NCBI RefSeq assembly: GCF_032678705.1
Contig: NZ_JAVTSS010000001.1
Coordinates: forward strand, 186,001-250,000
Source: Pedobacter frigiditerrae
GTDB lineage: Bacteria > Bacteroidota > Bacteroidia > Sphingobacteriales > Sphingobacteriaceae
Direction of reading: 5' to 3'
DNA length: 64,000 nt
Shown here: piece by piece, positions 1 through 9,987 of the stretch
How the letters are laid out: each line of letters begins with the position of its first letter
How positions within the stretch are numbered: the stretch's first letter is position 1
Translations under genes and position numbers: made by a program
Notes under the pieces: generated by a model
Told to the model about the DNA's origin: nothing
Seen by the model: the letters and a program-made list of their open reading frames with translations, nothing else
Databases searched by the model: none

Positions 1-137
1 TCTACGCGATCTACAAGTAATTCCTCGATGAGTAGTTGACTAATCGTTAACTTTTCGGAAATGGAAAACGATACTCCAGATGTTTGTTCTCCATCTCGAA
101 GTGTAGTATCCATGATTTCTATTTTTCTTTTTTCCAT
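1..137 (-). CDS. Second 2-isopropylmalate/citramalate synthase-like protein (partial)
   Basis: Only the first 45 codons are present; the gene runs off the left edge of the window. The reverse strand starts ATG at 137 and reads [20 protein letters not shown], then continues in frame to base 1. DTTLRDGEQ is the metal/substrate-binding signature at the start of the HMG-CoA-lyase-like barrel of 2-isopropylmalate, citramalate and homocitrate synthases. It lies 58 bases downstream of leuD on the same strand, so it is probably the next gene of the leu operon. The full-length LeuA upstream lacks a regulatory domain, so this may be a distinct LeuA/CimA paralogue. Which substrate it uses cannot be told from 45 residues. 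Confidence 0.8.
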   Translation of the reverse strand, partial: MEKRKIEIMDTTLRDGEQTSGVSFSISEKLTISQLLIEELLVDRV

Positions 138-195
138 TGAGGGCTGGTTCCTGAAATAGGTTGTTTAGGATGGTTTAATTGGTCAATTCTCTTTC

Positions 196-792
196 CTAAA
201 ATGGAAGTTTAGTAGCAAAGTCTTCAATTTCTGTTTTGATGCTTTGCAAATAATCGATGTCATCAAATCCGTTTAACATGTTATGTTTTTTGTACGGACT
301 AATATCAAATGATTCTTTTTCATCAGTTCCTAAAATAGAGATAGTTTGTGCATCTAAATCCACTTCTAGTTCTGTGTTAGGATTTGCTAAAACTGCAGTA
401 AAGATTTTGTCAGCAAATTCAGCACTCACTTGTACTGGTAAAACACCAATGTTTAAACAGTTATTTTTGAAGATATCTGCAAAAAAACTAGATACTACAC
501 ACCTAAAACCATAATCGTATACTGCCCAAGCAGCATGTTCTCTAGATGAACCAGAACCAAAGTTTTTACCTCCAACTAAAATTTTCCCACTGTAAATAGG
601 ATTATTTAATACGAAGTCTTTTTTAGGTGTATTATCTGGATTGTATCTCCAGTCGCGGAATAAGTTATCGCCAAAGCCAACTCTTTCTGTTGCTTTTAAA
701 AAGCGAGCCGGAATTAACTGATCGGTATCTATGTTTTCTATCGGAAGAGGTACTGCTGTACTTCTTAAGACGTTAAATTTATCGTAAGCCAT
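196..792 (-). CDS. leuD: 3-isopropylmalate dehydratase small subunit LeuD
   Basis: Small swivel-domain subunit of isopropylmalate isomerase, which with LeuC converts 2- to 3-isopropylmalate in leucine synthesis. The 198-residue length is normal for the family. The substrate-recognition loop [10 protein letters not shown] is at residues 77-86, and [12 protein letters not shown] near residue 21 is the typical LeuD beginning. It follows leuC on the minus strand with a 110-base gap that contains copies of a TTCATTAGTTCAAT-like repeat. The cytoplasmic LeuCD complex is expected because both subunit genes are adjacent. Identification is secure. Confidence 0.97.
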   Translation of the reverse strand: MAYDKFNVLRSTAVPLPIENIDTDQLIPARFLKATERVGFGDNLFRDWRYNPDNTPKKDFVLNNPIYSGKILVGGKNFGSGSSREHAAWAVYDYGFRCVVSSFFADIFKNNCLNIGVLPVQVSAEFADKIFTAVLANPNTELEVDLDAQTISILGTDEKESFDISPYKKHNMLNGFDDIDYLQSIKTEIEDFATKLPF

Positions 793-902
793 TTTTATGA
801 TTTAATAGTTCATTGTTCAATAGTTCATTAGTTCAATGGTTGAGAATATTAGTCACTGGCAATCTGCATCCAGACTTTCAACTCACAACTCCTAACTCAT
901 AA

Positions 903-2300
903 CTACATTATAAGTGTTCTTGGATCGGTAACAACTCCAGTTACAGCAGCTGCTGCGGCAACAAGCGGACTAGCCAATAATGTTCTAGATCCAGGGCCTT
1001 GTCTGCCTTCAAAATTTCTGTTTGAAGTACTTACCGCATATTTTCCTGCTGGGATTTTGTCATCATTCATGGCTAAACATGCAGAACAACCTGGTTGGCG
1101 TAAAGTAAAGCCCGCCTCAGTAAAAATATCCAATAAGCCTTCTTCTTTAATTTGACTTTCTACGATATGTGATCCTGGAACTAACCATACGGTTACATCA
1201 TCAGCTTTATGCTTTCCTTTCACAATAGATGCAAATGCCCTAAAATCTTCAATACGGCCATTTGTACAACTTCCAACAAACACATAGTCAACCTTTTTGC
1301 CGATCATTGATTCTCCTTCAGAAAAACCCATATATCCCAAAGATTTGGCATAAGTAGCTACACCGCCTTCTACATTTTCTGCATCAGGAATATCTTGTGA
1401 AATGCCAATTCCCATACCAGGATTGGTTCCGTAAGTAATCATCGGTTCAATTGAAGAACCATCGAAGGTTAATTCTTTATCGAATACTGCACCTTCATCT
1501 GTTTTTAAGGTTTTATAATAAGCCAATGCTTTTTCCCATGCTTCACCTTTTGGAGAAAACTCACGTCCTTTAACATAGTTGAAAGTTGTTTCATCTGGAG
1601 CAATCATACCACCACGAGCACCCATTTCGATACTTAGGTTACAAACGGTCATTCTTCCTTCCATCGTCATGTTTTCAAAAACATCACCAGCATATTCTAC
1701 AAAATATCCAGTAGCACCAGAAGTAGTTAGTTTAGAGATAATGAACAAGGCTACATCCTTAGGTGTAACGCCAAGGCCTAATTTCCCATTCACATTGATG
1801 CGCATCTTCTTTGCTTTTTGCTGCATAATGCATTGAGTGGCCAAAACCATTTCAACTTCAGAAGTCCCAATACCAAAGGCAATAGCACCAAAAGCACCAT
1901 GGGTTGAGGTGTGCGAATCGCCGCAAACGATGGTTGAACCTGGTTGCGTAATGCCATATTCTGGACCTACAACGTGTACAATGCCATTTTTTTGGTGTCC
2001 TAATCCCCAATGACTAATGCCATACTCGTTTGAATTTGATTCAAGTGCTGCTAACTGATTTGCAGAAAGCGGATCAGCAACAGGTAAATGTTGATTAATT
2101 GTTGGTGTATTATGATCTGCTGTAGCAAATGTACGTTCTGGATATAATACTTTTATCCCTCTGCTTTTTAAGCCTAGAAACGCAACTGGACTGGTTACTT
2201 CGTGAATAAGATGACGATCAATAAAAAGTACATCTGGTCCTCCTTCAATTTGACGCACCACATGTGCATCCCACACTTTATCAAATAATGTCTTGCTCAT
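903..2300 (-). CDS. leuC: 3-isopropylmalate dehydratase large subunit LeuC
   Basis: Aconitase-family [4Fe-4S] subunit of isopropylmalate isomerase. At 465 residues it has the usual bacterial LeuC length. The three cluster cysteines are visible: Cys345 in GSCTNGR, and Cys405 and Cys408 in PGCSACL. The [14 protein letters not shown] motif at about 126-139 is the conserved aconitase signature. It lies 24 bases downstream of leuA and upstream of leuD on the minus strand. Regulation is probably through the whole ilv-leu operon, with no internal promoter that I can see. Confidence 0.98.
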   Translation of the reverse strand: MSKTLFDKVWDAHVVRQIEGGPDVLFIDRHLIHEVTSPVAFLGLKSRGIKVLYPERTFATADHNTPTINQHLPVADPLSANQLAALESNSNEYGISHWGLGHQKNGIVHVVGPEYGITQPGSTIVCGDSHTSTHGAFGAIAFGIGTSEVEMVLATQCIMQQKAKKMRINVNGKLGLGVTPKDVALFIISKLTTSGATGYFVEYAGDVFENMTMEGRMTVCNLSIEMGARGGMIAPDETTFNYVKGREFSPKGEAWEKALAYYKTLKTDEGAVFDKELTFDGSSIEPMITYGTNPGMGIGISQDIPDAENVEGGVATYAKSLGYMGFSEGESMIGKKVDYVFVGSCTNGRIEDFRAFASIVKGKHKADDVTVWLVPGSHIVESQIKEEGLLDIFTEAGFTLRQPGCSACLAMNDDKIPAGKYAVSTSNRNFEGRQGPGSRTLLASPLVAAAAAVTGVVTDPRTLIM

Positions 2301-2324
2301 TTTATATAGTTTATTTTATTTAGC

Positions 2325-3494
2325 TTAACGTTCTACACTCAATAATTCTCTCATCATTAAGGTGAGATCTTCATCATTAATATCTAATTTACGATCGGCA
2401 ATGGTTAAAAATTGATGATAAGCAGTGGCTAAATCATCTTTGCTTAAATTATGGCCTAACCTTTCCAAATGGAATTTTAAGGCATGTCTACCACTTCTAG
2501 CCGTAAGTACAATGGTTGCATCAGGAAAACCAACATCTTCTGGGCGAATGATTTCATAGTTTTCACGATTTTTCAAAAATCCATCTTGGTGAATACCTGA
2601 GCTATGTGCAAAAGCATTACTTCCTACAATCGCTTTGTTTGGCTGTACAGGCATCCGCATTTGAGAACTTACCATACGGCTTATTTCGTAAAAGTTTTTG
2701 GTATTGATGTTGGTGTGCAATCCAAGGTTTTGGTGCGTTTTTAAAATCATTACTACCTCTTCAATAGAAGTATTACCAGCACGTTCGCCTATTCCATTAA
2801 TTGTACCTTCAATTTGGCGAGCGCCATTTTGTAAACCAGCAACCGAATTAGCAGTAGCCAAACCAAGGTCGTTATGACAATGCACAGAGATAATGGCTTG
2901 ATCAATGTTTTGAACGTTATCTTTCAAAAATTTGATTTTTTGTCCGTATTGATCTGGTAAACAATAACCATTGGTATCAGGTATATTCACTACAGTAGCA
3001 CCTGCAGCAATTACTGCTTCAACCATTTGCGCTAAGAAGTTGATGTCTGCTCTACCCGCATCTTCAGCATAAAACTCAATATCTTCTACAAATTGTTTAG
3101 CATATTTTACAGCATCAACTGCTCTCGCTAAAATTTCTTCGCGAGTGCTATTAAATTTATGTTTAATGTGCATATCCGAAGAACCAATTCCAGTATGGAT
3201 TCTTGGCCTTTTTGCATATTGTAGTGCTGCTACCGCCGAATCTATATCACCCTTGTTCGCACGAGTTAAGGCACAGATGATGGGTTGAGAAACTGCTTTA
3301 GACAGTTCCACTACGCTTTGAAAATCACCTGGACTCGATATCGGAAAACCTGCCTCGATAATATCCACACCCAGTGCTTCAAGCTCCTTGGCAATTTCAA
3401 TTTTCTCAGGTGTTGTTAATTGACAACCAGGTACTTGTTCTCCATCACGCAAGGTGGTGTCAAATACGTAAACTTTGTTCGGATCGTGTAACAT
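2325..3494 (-). CDS. leuA: 2-isopropylmalate synthase LeuA (short form)
   Basis: Condenses acetyl-CoA with 2-oxoisovalerate, the first committed leucine step. [15 protein letters not shown] is at residues 12-26, and the second metal-site motif HCHNDLG begins at His205 with His207 and Asn208. At 389 residues it is about 120-130 residues shorter than the E. coli-type enzyme. It ends soon after the catalytic barrel and linker, so the C-terminal leucine-binding regulatory domain is missing. Feedback inhibition by that domain is therefore not expected. A second LeuA-like gene begins at 137. Homocitrate or citramalate synthase activity is possible, but the leuC-leuD context favours LeuA. Confidence 0.9.
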   Translation of the reverse strand: MLHDPNKVYVFDTTLRDGEQVPGCQLTTPEKIEIAKELEALGVDIIEAGFPISSPGDFQSVVELSKAVSQPIICALTRANKGDIDSAVAALQYAKRPRIHTGIGSSDMHIKHKFNSTREEILARAVDAVKYAKQFVEDIEFYAEDAGRADINFLAQMVEAVIAAGATVVNIPDTNGYCLPDQYGQKIKFLKDNVQNIDQAIISVHCHNDLGLATANSVAGLQNGARQIEGTINGIGERAGNTSIEEVVMILKTHQNLGLHTNINTKNFYEISRMVSSQMRMPVQPNKAIVGSNAFAHSSGIHQDGFLKNRENYEIIRPEDVGFPDATIVLTARSGRHALKFHLERLGHNLSKDDLATAYHQFLTIADRKLDINDEDLTLMMRELLSVER

Positions 3495-3525
3495 AATTTT
3501 TTAATGTTAATAATTATCTGAGCGG

Positions 3526-5004
3526 TTAAATTTCGCTAACCGCTTCTAAAATATTTTCTATCACTTGTACTTCGCCATTTTCCAATACAATTCTTTTTTC
3601 TATACAAGCTGGAAGTTGAGATTCGAAATGGCCTACATAAATTAATGTAGTTCCATTTTTACATAACTCATCTATCAGTTTATTAAAGTGAAAGGTTTGT
3701 TGTTGGTCTAAGCCTTGGCAAGGCTCATCCAGAATTAATAATTCAGGATTTTTTATAATGGTTCTCCCCAATAAAGCGAGGCGTTGTTTTCCTAAAGGAA
3801 GTTTGCTTACTAAGGTGCTTTTATAATCATCCAAACCGAAAAAATGAATCAATTCGTCGGCTTGTAGTTTTTTGGTATAACCAGGGTCGCAGAATAAACC
3901 AGAGCTATCGTAAAACCCAGAAACGATGGTTTCCCAAACGGTTGCTTTAGGGTCGAAATACCAATGTAATTCTGGAGAAATTAATCCAATGCGTTCCTTG
4001 ATTTCCCAAATGCTTTCACCACTGCCACGTAAGTTGCCAAATAAATATAAGTTATTGGCAAATGCCTGAGGATGATCCGCACAGATTAAACTCAATAGGG
4101 TAGACTTGCCAGAGCCATTTGGTCCTTGTAGAGCCCATTTTTCTCCAGCCTTAACTTCCCAATTGATGTTCTTTAATACTTTTTTATCGCCATAGCTCAC
4201 ATTTACATCAATCATTTTAATGAGATGTGATTTTGAGGCAGACCATTGTTTTTCCTCAAAAAATGAGGGTAAAGGTTTTAGAGCTTCATCAGATGTATTA
4301 ACCAAATACTGCATTTCTGCAGTTTCAACCAATTTTCCGTCTTCTATTTTTGCAAAACGATTAATGCTTGCTGGCATTTCCGATTCATTAGAAATCAAAA
4401 TTAATTGAGTTCCATCCTCAACTAAATCATCTAATAATGCATTCAAATTTGCTCGAGAAGCTACATCAAGCCCATTATAAGGAAGGTCTAAAATTAGCAA
4501 TTGTGGTTTTAACCAAATGGCTTTAATTAATTGTAGCTTTTTATGTTCTCCGCTTGATAATTCAATTAAAGTAGCTGCTAACAAGTTTTCAAAGCCTAAA
4601 GCAGCCATTATTGGATTTAATGCAGCAGAGTTAAGTTGATGTTGTTGTCCAAAGTGTCTTAATTCGCTACCCACCGAATTGGTTGTAGAAGCAACTTGTT
4701 TATTATAACGTTGTTGATAATAGAAATTAGACTGTCCTTCTAAATCTTTAAATTGATACCAATTAGCTACATAATGAACCACAGCAGCTAACTGACTTTC
4801 TGGATTGAAGTTTATCTCAACAGTGCCGTAATGTGGAATTAAATTAGCAATGGCTTTAACTAATGAGGTTTTTCCGTTGCCGCTTTCACCCGAAAGTAAC
4901 CAGTTTTCACCAATATTAATTGTCCAGCACAAATCCGTAAAAACAGACTTATCCTGATATTTTAAATTAAAATTGGTGATATGGACGACGGGTTTTTTCA
5001 TCAA
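3526..5004 (-). CDS. Tandem ABC ATPase, ModF/PhrA-like
   Basis: Soluble protein with two ABC nucleotide-binding domains in one 492-residue chain and no membrane segment. NBD1 has Walker A GESGNGKTSL, signature LSSGEHKKLQL and Walker B LLILDLPYNGLD. NBD2 has Walker A GPNGSGKSTL, a degenerate signature (LPLGKQRLALLG) and Walker B LLILDEPCQGLD. NBD1 carries Leu where the catalytic Glu normally follows the Walker B Asp, so it may bind but hydrolyse ATP poorly. The layout matches the ModF/PhrA group, whose role is not settled. It sits 8 bases after a methyltransferase gene inside the ilv-leu operon, with no evident link to amino-acid synthesis. Confidence 0.8.
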   Translation of the reverse strand: MMKKPVVHITNFNLKYQDKSVFTDLCWTINIGENWLLSGESGNGKTSLVKAIANLIPHYGTVEINFNPESQLAAVVHYVANWYQFKDLEGQSNFYYQQRYNKQVASTTNSVGSELRHFGQQHQLNSAALNPIMAALGFENLLAATLIELSSGEHKKLQLIKAIWLKPQLLILDLPYNGLDVASRANLNALLDDLVEDGTQLILISNESEMPASINRFAKIEDGKLVETAEMQYLVNTSDEALKPLPSFFEEKQWSASKSHLIKMIDVNVSYGDKKVLKNINWEVKAGEKWALQGPNGSGKSTLLSLICADHPQAFANNLYLFGNLRGSGESIWEIKERIGLISPELHWYFDPKATVWETIVSGFYDSSGLFCDPGYTKKLQADELIHFFGLDDYKSTLVSKLPLGKQRLALLGRTIIKNPELLILDEPCQGLDQQQTFHFNKLIDELCKNGTTLIYVGHFESQLPACIEKRIVLENGEVQVIENILEAVSEI

Positions 5005-5012
5005 TTTGGTTC

Positions 5013-5774
5013 CTAATTTTTATAAGCTTTAACTCTCAAACGTTTATAATCTGCTACCCACTGACCGTTTTTATAATGTGTTGGTTTTAATATCTGTACA
5101 GCTAAGTCCTTGATAGCTTCTGCTTCATCAGCAGTTAAATTTTTAAAAGCGTGTGGCGCAAATTGATTAATCCAATCATACATTCCATTTTCGCCATATA
5201 AATTTGTTGGCCTATCAAATAACCAAACTTGCTCAACTTCAAAGCCGTGTTTTTCTAAAAGAGTAGCGTACTGGGAAATTGAGGGGAAAAACCAAAAATT
5301 GTTGTTTAATTTTTCACTCAATCCTAAATTTTTTGCAGCATTTGCAATGGCATCAGTTATGCTTTTTACATTTCCCTTGCCGCCAAATTCTGCAACTAAT
5401 CTACCATTAGGTCTTAAACTGTTATAAATCCCTTTTGTTAATGCATCTTGGTCTTCAATCCAATGGAAAGTAGCATTGCTAAAAACGGCGTCAAAAATTT
5501 CGTTGTATGGTAATTTGGTAGCATCCATTACTTCGAAACCAATTTCACTATAATTTGCTTTCGCTACAGCAATCATATCTGGAGAAGCATCAATGGCAAA
5601 AACCTCAGCACCACTTGCTTCAATTTGCGCAGCTAATTGTCCAGTCCCACATCCTAAATCCAAAATATCTTCGCCTGGTTTAGGAGCAAGCCATTGCAAG
5701 GCATCTGCACCATAATCAGATACAAAGTGATGCTGTTTCTCGTATAAATTACTATCCCAAACTATTTCTGGCAT
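5013..5774 (-). CDS. Class I SAM-dependent methyltransferase (TAM/UbiE-like)
   Basis: A 253-residue Rossmann-fold methyltransferase. Motif I DILDLGCGTGQLA is at residues 36-48, followed by the acidic residue of motif II (VFAIDAS). The NATFHWIEDQDA segment is typical of trans-aconitate methyltransferase-like and BioC-like proteins. The C-terminal half is Trp/Tyr-rich, as in that group. The substrate cannot be assigned from sequence. It lies between ilvC and the ABC ATPase on the minus strand, with an inverted repeat ahead of it. Its place in the operon may be fortuitous. Confidence 0.82.
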   Translation of the reverse strand: MPEIVWDSNLYEKQHHFVSDYGADALQWLAPKPGEDILDLGCGTGQLAAQIEASGAEVFAIDASPDMIAVAKANYSEIGFEVMDATKLPYNEIFDAVFSNATFHWIEDQDALTKGIYNSLRPNGRLVAEFGGKGNVKSITDAIANAAKNLGLSEKLNNNFWFFPSISQYATLLEKHGFEVEQVWLFDRPTNLYGENGMYDWINQFAPHAFKNLTADEAEAIKDLAVQILKPTHYKNGQWVADYKRLRVKAYKN

Positions 5775-5788
5775 ATTTATATTTTTGT

Positions 5789-5823
5789 AAACCTTATAGG
5801 CGCTTTTAAAGCCTATAAGGTTT
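5789..5823 (-). repeat. Inverted repeat between ilvC and methyltransferase
   Basis: Arms AAACCTTATAGGC and GCCTATAAGGTTT flank a 9-base spacer and are perfectly complementary. There is no long T-run after the stem on the minus strand, so it is a weak terminator at best. It may reduce read-through or stabilise an mRNA end after ilvC. It could equally be one of the palindromic repeats scattered in this genome. Confidence 0.6.
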
Positions 5824-5831
5824 GTGTTTTA

Positions 5832-7313
5832 TTAGGCAGTTTTTATCGCTTTCATTGCAGTCATTGCTTTACGCAAAGTAGCACCAATTTGTTCTACTTG
5901 ATGAGAACGAATAGCTTCGTTAACTTCAATTAGTGCTCTGTTATCAACAGCGCCATCTTTGCCTTCATTAAAGTTTTTACCCACTAAATCAGTATCCACT
6001 TTTTTCATGAAGTCAGCTAATAAAGGTTTACAAGCTTGGTCAAATAAATAACAACCGTATTCAGCCGTATCAGAAATAACGCGGTTCATTTCGAACAATT
6101 TTTTACGAGCAATGGTATTGGCGATTAATGGTGTTTCATGTAATGATTCGTAATAAGCAGACTCAGGTTTAATACCAGCATCAACCATAGTTTCAAATGC
6201 TAATTCAACACCCGCTCTTACAAAAGCAACCATTAAAGTGTAATTGTCAAAATATTCTTGTTCGCCGATTTTAACATCACCAGCAGGTGTTTTTTCAAAG
6301 GCAGTTTCACCAGTTTCAGCTCTCCAAGCTAATAGGTTTTTATCGCCATTAGCCCAATCTTCCATCATGATGCGACTAAATTCGCCGCTCATGATATCAT
6401 CTTGGTGTTTTTGGAACAACGGACGCATGATATCTTTAAGCTCTTCAGAAATTTCGAATGCCTTAATTTTTGCAACATTACTTAACCTGTCCATCATAGC
6501 AGTAATTCCACCTTGTTTTAAAGCTTCTGTAATAACTTCTACACCATACTGAACCAATTTAGAAGCATAACCAGCATCAATTCCTTTTTCTACCATTTTA
6601 TCAAAAGATAAGATAGAACCAGTTTGCAATAAACCACAAAGAATGGTTTGCTCACCCATTAAATCAGATTTTACTTCGGCAACAAAAGAAGATTTTAAAA
6701 CACCTGCTTTATGACCACCAGTACCAACACAATAAGCTTTTGCTTGTGCTAATCCTTTTCCTTGTGGGTCATTCTCTGGGTGAACAGCAATTAGCGTTGG
6801 TACACCAAAACCTCTTACATATTCAGCTCTAACTTCACTACCTGGGCACTTTGGTGCAACCATAATTACCGTTAAATCTTTACGGATTTGTGTTCCTTCT
6901 TCAACAATATTAAAACCGTGAGAATAAGACAAAGTAGCACCTTCTTTCATTAAAGGCATAATTGCACCAACTACAGCAGTATGTTGTTTATCAGGCGTTA
7001 AGTTAATCACCACATCAGCTGTAGGAATTAATTCTTCGTAAGTGCCTACTTTGAAGTTGTTCTCGGTAGCATTTTTCCACGAATCTCTTTTACCTTCAAT
7101 TGCTTCCTTACGTAAGGTGTAAGAAACATCTAAACCACTATCTCTTAAGTTTAAACCCTGATTTAGGCCTTGTGCGCCACAACCTACAATTACCATTTTT
7201 TTGCCTTTTAATGCATTTACGCCGTCCAAAAATTCAGAACTGTCCATAAAGTCGCATACGCCCAATTGGTTTAATTTTTCTCTTAGAGGTAGTGTGTTAA
7301 AATAATTTGCCAT
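5832..7313 (-). CDS. ilvC: Ketol-acid reductoisomerase IlvC (class II, long form)
   Basis: Isomerises and reduces acetolactate or acetohydroxybutyrate with NADPH, step two of valine/isoleucine synthesis. The N-terminal Rossmann signature [18 protein letters not shown] is at about residues 43-60. At 493 residues it matches the long class II E. coli-type enzyme, with a duplicated knotted C-terminal domain, rather than the ~330-residue class I form. It follows ilvN on the minus strand after a 251-base spacer of purine-rich degenerate repeats. Expression is expected to come from the attenuated ilvE promoter upstream. Confidence 0.97.
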   Translation of the reverse strand: MANYFNTLPLREKLNQLGVCDFMDSSEFLDGVNALKGKKMVIVGCGAQGLNQGLNLRDSGLDVSYTLRKEAIEGKRDSWKNATENNFKVGTYEELIPTADVVINLTPDKQHTAVVGAIMPLMKEGATLSYSHGFNIVEEGTQIRKDLTVIMVAPKCPGSEVRAEYVRGFGVPTLIAVHPENDPQGKGLAQAKAYCVGTGGHKAGVLKSSFVAEVKSDLMGEQTILCGLLQTGSILSFDKMVEKGIDAGYASKLVQYGVEVITEALKQGGITAMMDRLSNVAKIKAFEISEELKDIMRPLFQKHQDDIMSGEFSRIMMEDWANGDKNLLAWRAETGETAFEKTPAGDVKIGEQEYFDNYTLMVAFVRAGVELAFETMVDAGIKPESAYYESLHETPLIANTIARKKLFEMNRVISDTAEYGCYLFDQACKPLLADFMKKVDTDLVGKNFNEGKDGAVDNRALIEVNEAIRSHQVEQIGATLRKAMTAMKAIKTA

Positions 7314-7564
7314 TGTTTTTTATTGTTTATTTTTTGGTTGATTTCTAGTTTTAATATTGTTTGTCATCCTGACGTGTGCCGATTTTACATCGGTAGCCTG
7401 TAGAGGGACTCGTCTTTCGTTCTTTTAGCTTTAGTCTTTCTGCTTTAGTCTTTGGTCTTTAGTCTTTTCAGCTAACAGCGGTCTGTGTTTCAAACTTTGC
7501 ATTTCGCTTTAGCCTTTCAGTCTTTCACTTTGGTCTTTCTGCTTTAGTCTTTCAGCTCAAGAAT
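7314..7564 (-). repeat. Degenerate purine-rich spacer between ilvN and ilvC
   Basis: No gene is visible. The plus strand repeats variants of CTTTAGTCTTTCTGCTTTAG many times (7420-7560), so the mRNA strand is a run of AAAGACTAAAGCAGAAAGAC-like units. Near 7364 is a GTCATCCTGA element of the kind seen elsewhere in the window. The units are too diverged and irregular for a classical tandem repeat. No terminator with a T-run is seen, so transcription could continue into ilvC. Confidence 0.6.
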
Positions 7565-8167
7565 TTACATCGTAAAAACCTTCTGTCCCTTATCTAAATA
7601 CTCATTTTCAATCACATCCTGACCAGGTTCTTCACGTTCAAATTCTCTCAGTTTAGCATTAAAGCCTTCGCTATCTTTAATAATCGCAACTCTGGCGCTA
7701 CGCACAAATTCGATTAAGCCGTGAGGTTGCAAAACTTCAATTAACTTATCAGTTTCTTCTCTGTGTCCAGTGGTCTCAAATACTGTATAATCTTTTCTAA
7801 TTACTACTACACGAGCACCGTGTTCACGAAGTAAACGCTCTACCAATACTTTCTCTGCGATCTCTTCGGTAGGCACTTTGTAAAGAGCCATCTCTTGCCA
7901 AATGATATCCTCATTAGTATTGTAGTATACTTTTAAAACTTCAATTTGCTTTTCAATCTGGCGACCTAGTTTTCTAACTACGTCTTCAGCTTCGTGTATC
8001 ACAATATTAAAACGATGGATATGCTCAATCTCAGAAGGAGAAACATTTAAGCTCTCTATATTTATTTTCCTACGCGAAAAAATAATCGCAATCCTGTTTA
8101 ATAAGCCAATTTGATTTTCGGTATAAACGGTTATTGTAAATTCTTGTTTATTGTTTTCTGTGCTCAT
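7565..8167 (-). CDS. ilvN: Acetolactate synthase small (regulatory) subunit IlvN/IlvH
   Basis: Regulatory partner of IlvB. The N-terminal ACT domain (about residues 9-85) begins FTITVYTENQIGLLNRIAIIF, with the Gly-Leu-Leu-Asn-Arg feature of valine-binding ACT domains. The C-terminal acetolactate synthase small-subunit domain follows (about 95-180). At 200 residues it is slightly longer than the E. coli enzymes because of an acidic tail. It starts 49 bases after ilvB on the minus strand. The gap contains a CCCCCTTTAGGGGG-type repeat. Valine feedback control is expected from the family. Confidence 0.95.
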   Translation of the reverse strand: MSTENNKQEFTITVYTENQIGLLNRIAIIFSRRKINIESLNVSPSEIEHIHRFNIVIHEAEDVVRKLGRQIEKQIEVLKVYYNTNEDIIWQEMALYKVPTEEIAEKVLVERLLREHGARVVVIRKDYTVFETTGHREETDKLIEVLQPHGLIEFVRSARVAIIKDSEGFNAKLREFEREEPGQDVIENEYLDKGQKVFTM

Positions 8168-8189
8168 AGTAACAACTTTTATTTTTATA

Positions 8190-8216
8190 AACTCCCCCTT
8201 TAGGGGGTCGGGGGGG
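8190..8216. repeat. CCCCCTTTAGGGGG-type palindromic repeat
   Basis: A short C-run/G-run palindrome lies between ilvB and ilvN. Related C-rich/G-rich elements occur at 10609-10628, 43839-43870 and, inside a glycosyltransferase gene, near 24900-24940. It appears to be a dispersed element, not a gene-specific regulator. Confidence 0.55.
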
Positions 8217-9965
8217 TTATTTTAATCTAATTTCACTTACACTACATCCTTGTGGTACCATCGGGAAAACATTGTTTTCTTTTGTTACCATTACTTCTAA
8301 TAAGTAAGAACCTTTATGGTTAAGCATTTCTTCTAACGAGCTTACTAAGCTCTCACGCTCTGAAACTCTTTTACCAGCGATGTAATAAGAATCCGCCAGT
8401 TTTACAAAATCAGGACTAGTGATATCTACAAAAGAGTAGCGTTTCTCATTAAATAATTCTTGCCACTGGCGAACCATTCCTAGGAAACGGTTATTTAAAA
8501 TCAGGATTTTAACATCAGCACCAAATTGCATAATAGTACCTAATTCTTGTAAGGTCATTTGGAAACCACCATCGCCAATAACAGCTACAACTGTTTTATC
8601 TGGAGCGCCATATTTTGCACCAATGGCAGCTGGTAAACCAAAGCCCATGGTGCCTAAACCACCACTGGTAACATTACTACGTGTATTGTTAAACTTGGCA
8701 TAACGGCAAGCCACCATTTGGTGCTGACCAACATCAGTCACAATTATCGCTTCACCTTTGGTTAAGATGTTTAACTGGTTAATTACTTCACCCATGGTTA
8801 ATTCATCGCCAGTTGGGTTAAGTTCAGCTTCAATAACAGCCTCAACTTCAGCTTTAGTATATTCTCTAAATTTAGCTAACCAATCTGTATGTTTTTTCTC
8901 ATCAACTAACTCAGTTAAAAGAGGTAAAGTGTCTTTACAATCTCCCCAAACTGGTACGGTTGATTTTACGTTTTTATCAATTTCTGCTGGGTCGATATCC
9001 AAATGAACCAACTTTGCTTGTTTGGCGTATTTATCTAAACGACCAGTTACACGGTCATCAAAACGCATTCCGATAGCAATTAATACATCACACTCGTTTG
9101 TTAATACATTTGGTCCGTAGTTACCATGCATACCCAACATACCCACATTTAATTCATGGTCGGTAGCAATTGCACCTGCACCCAAAATCGTCCAAGCTGC
9201 CGGAATACCACTTTTTTCTACAAATGCTTTAAATTCTTGTTCGGCCTTGCCTAATAAAATACCTTGACCAAATAAGATAAATGGTTTTTTGGCAGAATTA
9301 ATTAATTTGGCAGCTTCTACAATATATTCATTACGAATGATTGGTTTTGGTCTATAGCTACGAATATGGTCACAAGGAACATAACCTTCGTAGTTAAACA
9401 ATTGCATTTGGGCGTTTTTGGTAATGTCTATTAACACAGGGCCTGGTCTGCCAGTACGTGCTATATAAAATGCTTTAGCTAAAACACTAGGGATTTCTTT
9501 TGCATCAGTAACTTGATAATTCCATTTGGTAACAGGAGTGGTAATGTTAATTACATCAGTTTCTTGAAAAGCATCAGTTCCTAAAAGGTGTGCGAAAACT
9601 TGTCCGGTAATACAAACTAGGGGAGTGCTATCTATTTGGGCATCTGCTAAACCTGTTACTAAATTGGTTGCACCTGGGCCGCTGGTTGCGAACACCACAC
9701 CAACTTTACCCGAACTACGAGCATAACCTTGACCAGCATGAATACCACCTTGCTCATGACGTACTAAAATATGGTTAAGCTTTTCTTTATAATCGTAAAG
9801 TGCATCATAAATTGGCATAATTGCACCACCTGGATATCCAAAAATGACATCAGTTCCTTCTGCAATTAATCCTTCTAATAAGGCTACAGAGCCTGTAACT
9901 TCTACAAACGTTTTAGTGTCTGGTTTTGCCTCTGGTTTTTGTATTGTTTCTTGTGCAGTATCCAT
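8217..9965 (-). CDS. ilvB: Acetolactate synthase large subunit IlvB
   Basis: Thiamine-diphosphate enzyme that makes acetolactate or acetohydroxybutyrate. The N-terminal pyrimidine-binding domain contains the catalytic Glu in RHEQGGIHAGQGYARSSG (about 74-91). The C-terminal cofactor motif is GDGGFQMTLQELGT through ILILNN. At 582 residues, length and domain order are standard. About 20 residues precede the usual start of the fold, and they are Gln/Lys/Glu-rich. It is downstream of the ORF6N gene and upstream of ilvN on the minus strand. Confidence 0.97.
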   Translation of the reverse strand: MDTAQETIQKPEAKPDTKTFVEVTGSVALLEGLIAEGTDVIFGYPGGAIMPIYDALYDYKEKLNHILVRHEQGGIHAGQGYARSSGKVGVVFATSGPGATNLVTGLADAQIDSTPLVCITGQVFAHLLGTDAFQETDVINITTPVTKWNYQVTDAKEIPSVLAKAFYIARTGRPGPVLIDITKNAQMQLFNYEGYVPCDHIRSYRPKPIIRNEYIVEAAKLINSAKKPFILFGQGILLGKAEQEFKAFVEKSGIPAAWTILGAGAIATDHELNVGMLGMHGNYGPNVLTNECDVLIAIGMRFDDRVTGRLDKYAKQAKLVHLDIDPAEIDKNVKSTVPVWGDCKDTLPLLTELVDEKKHTDWLAKFREYTKAEVEAVIEAELNPTGDELTMGEVINQLNILTKGEAIIVTDVGQHQMVACRYAKFNNTRSNVTSGGLGTMGFGLPAAIGAKYGAPDKTVVAVIGDGGFQMTLQELGTIMQFGADVKILILNNRFLGMVRQWQELFNEKRYSFVDITSPDFVKLADSYYIAGKRVSERESLVSSLEEMLNHKGSYLLEVMVTKENNVFPMVPQGCSVSEIRLK

Positions 9966-9987
9966 AATTATATCTTTACTCGTTGTA

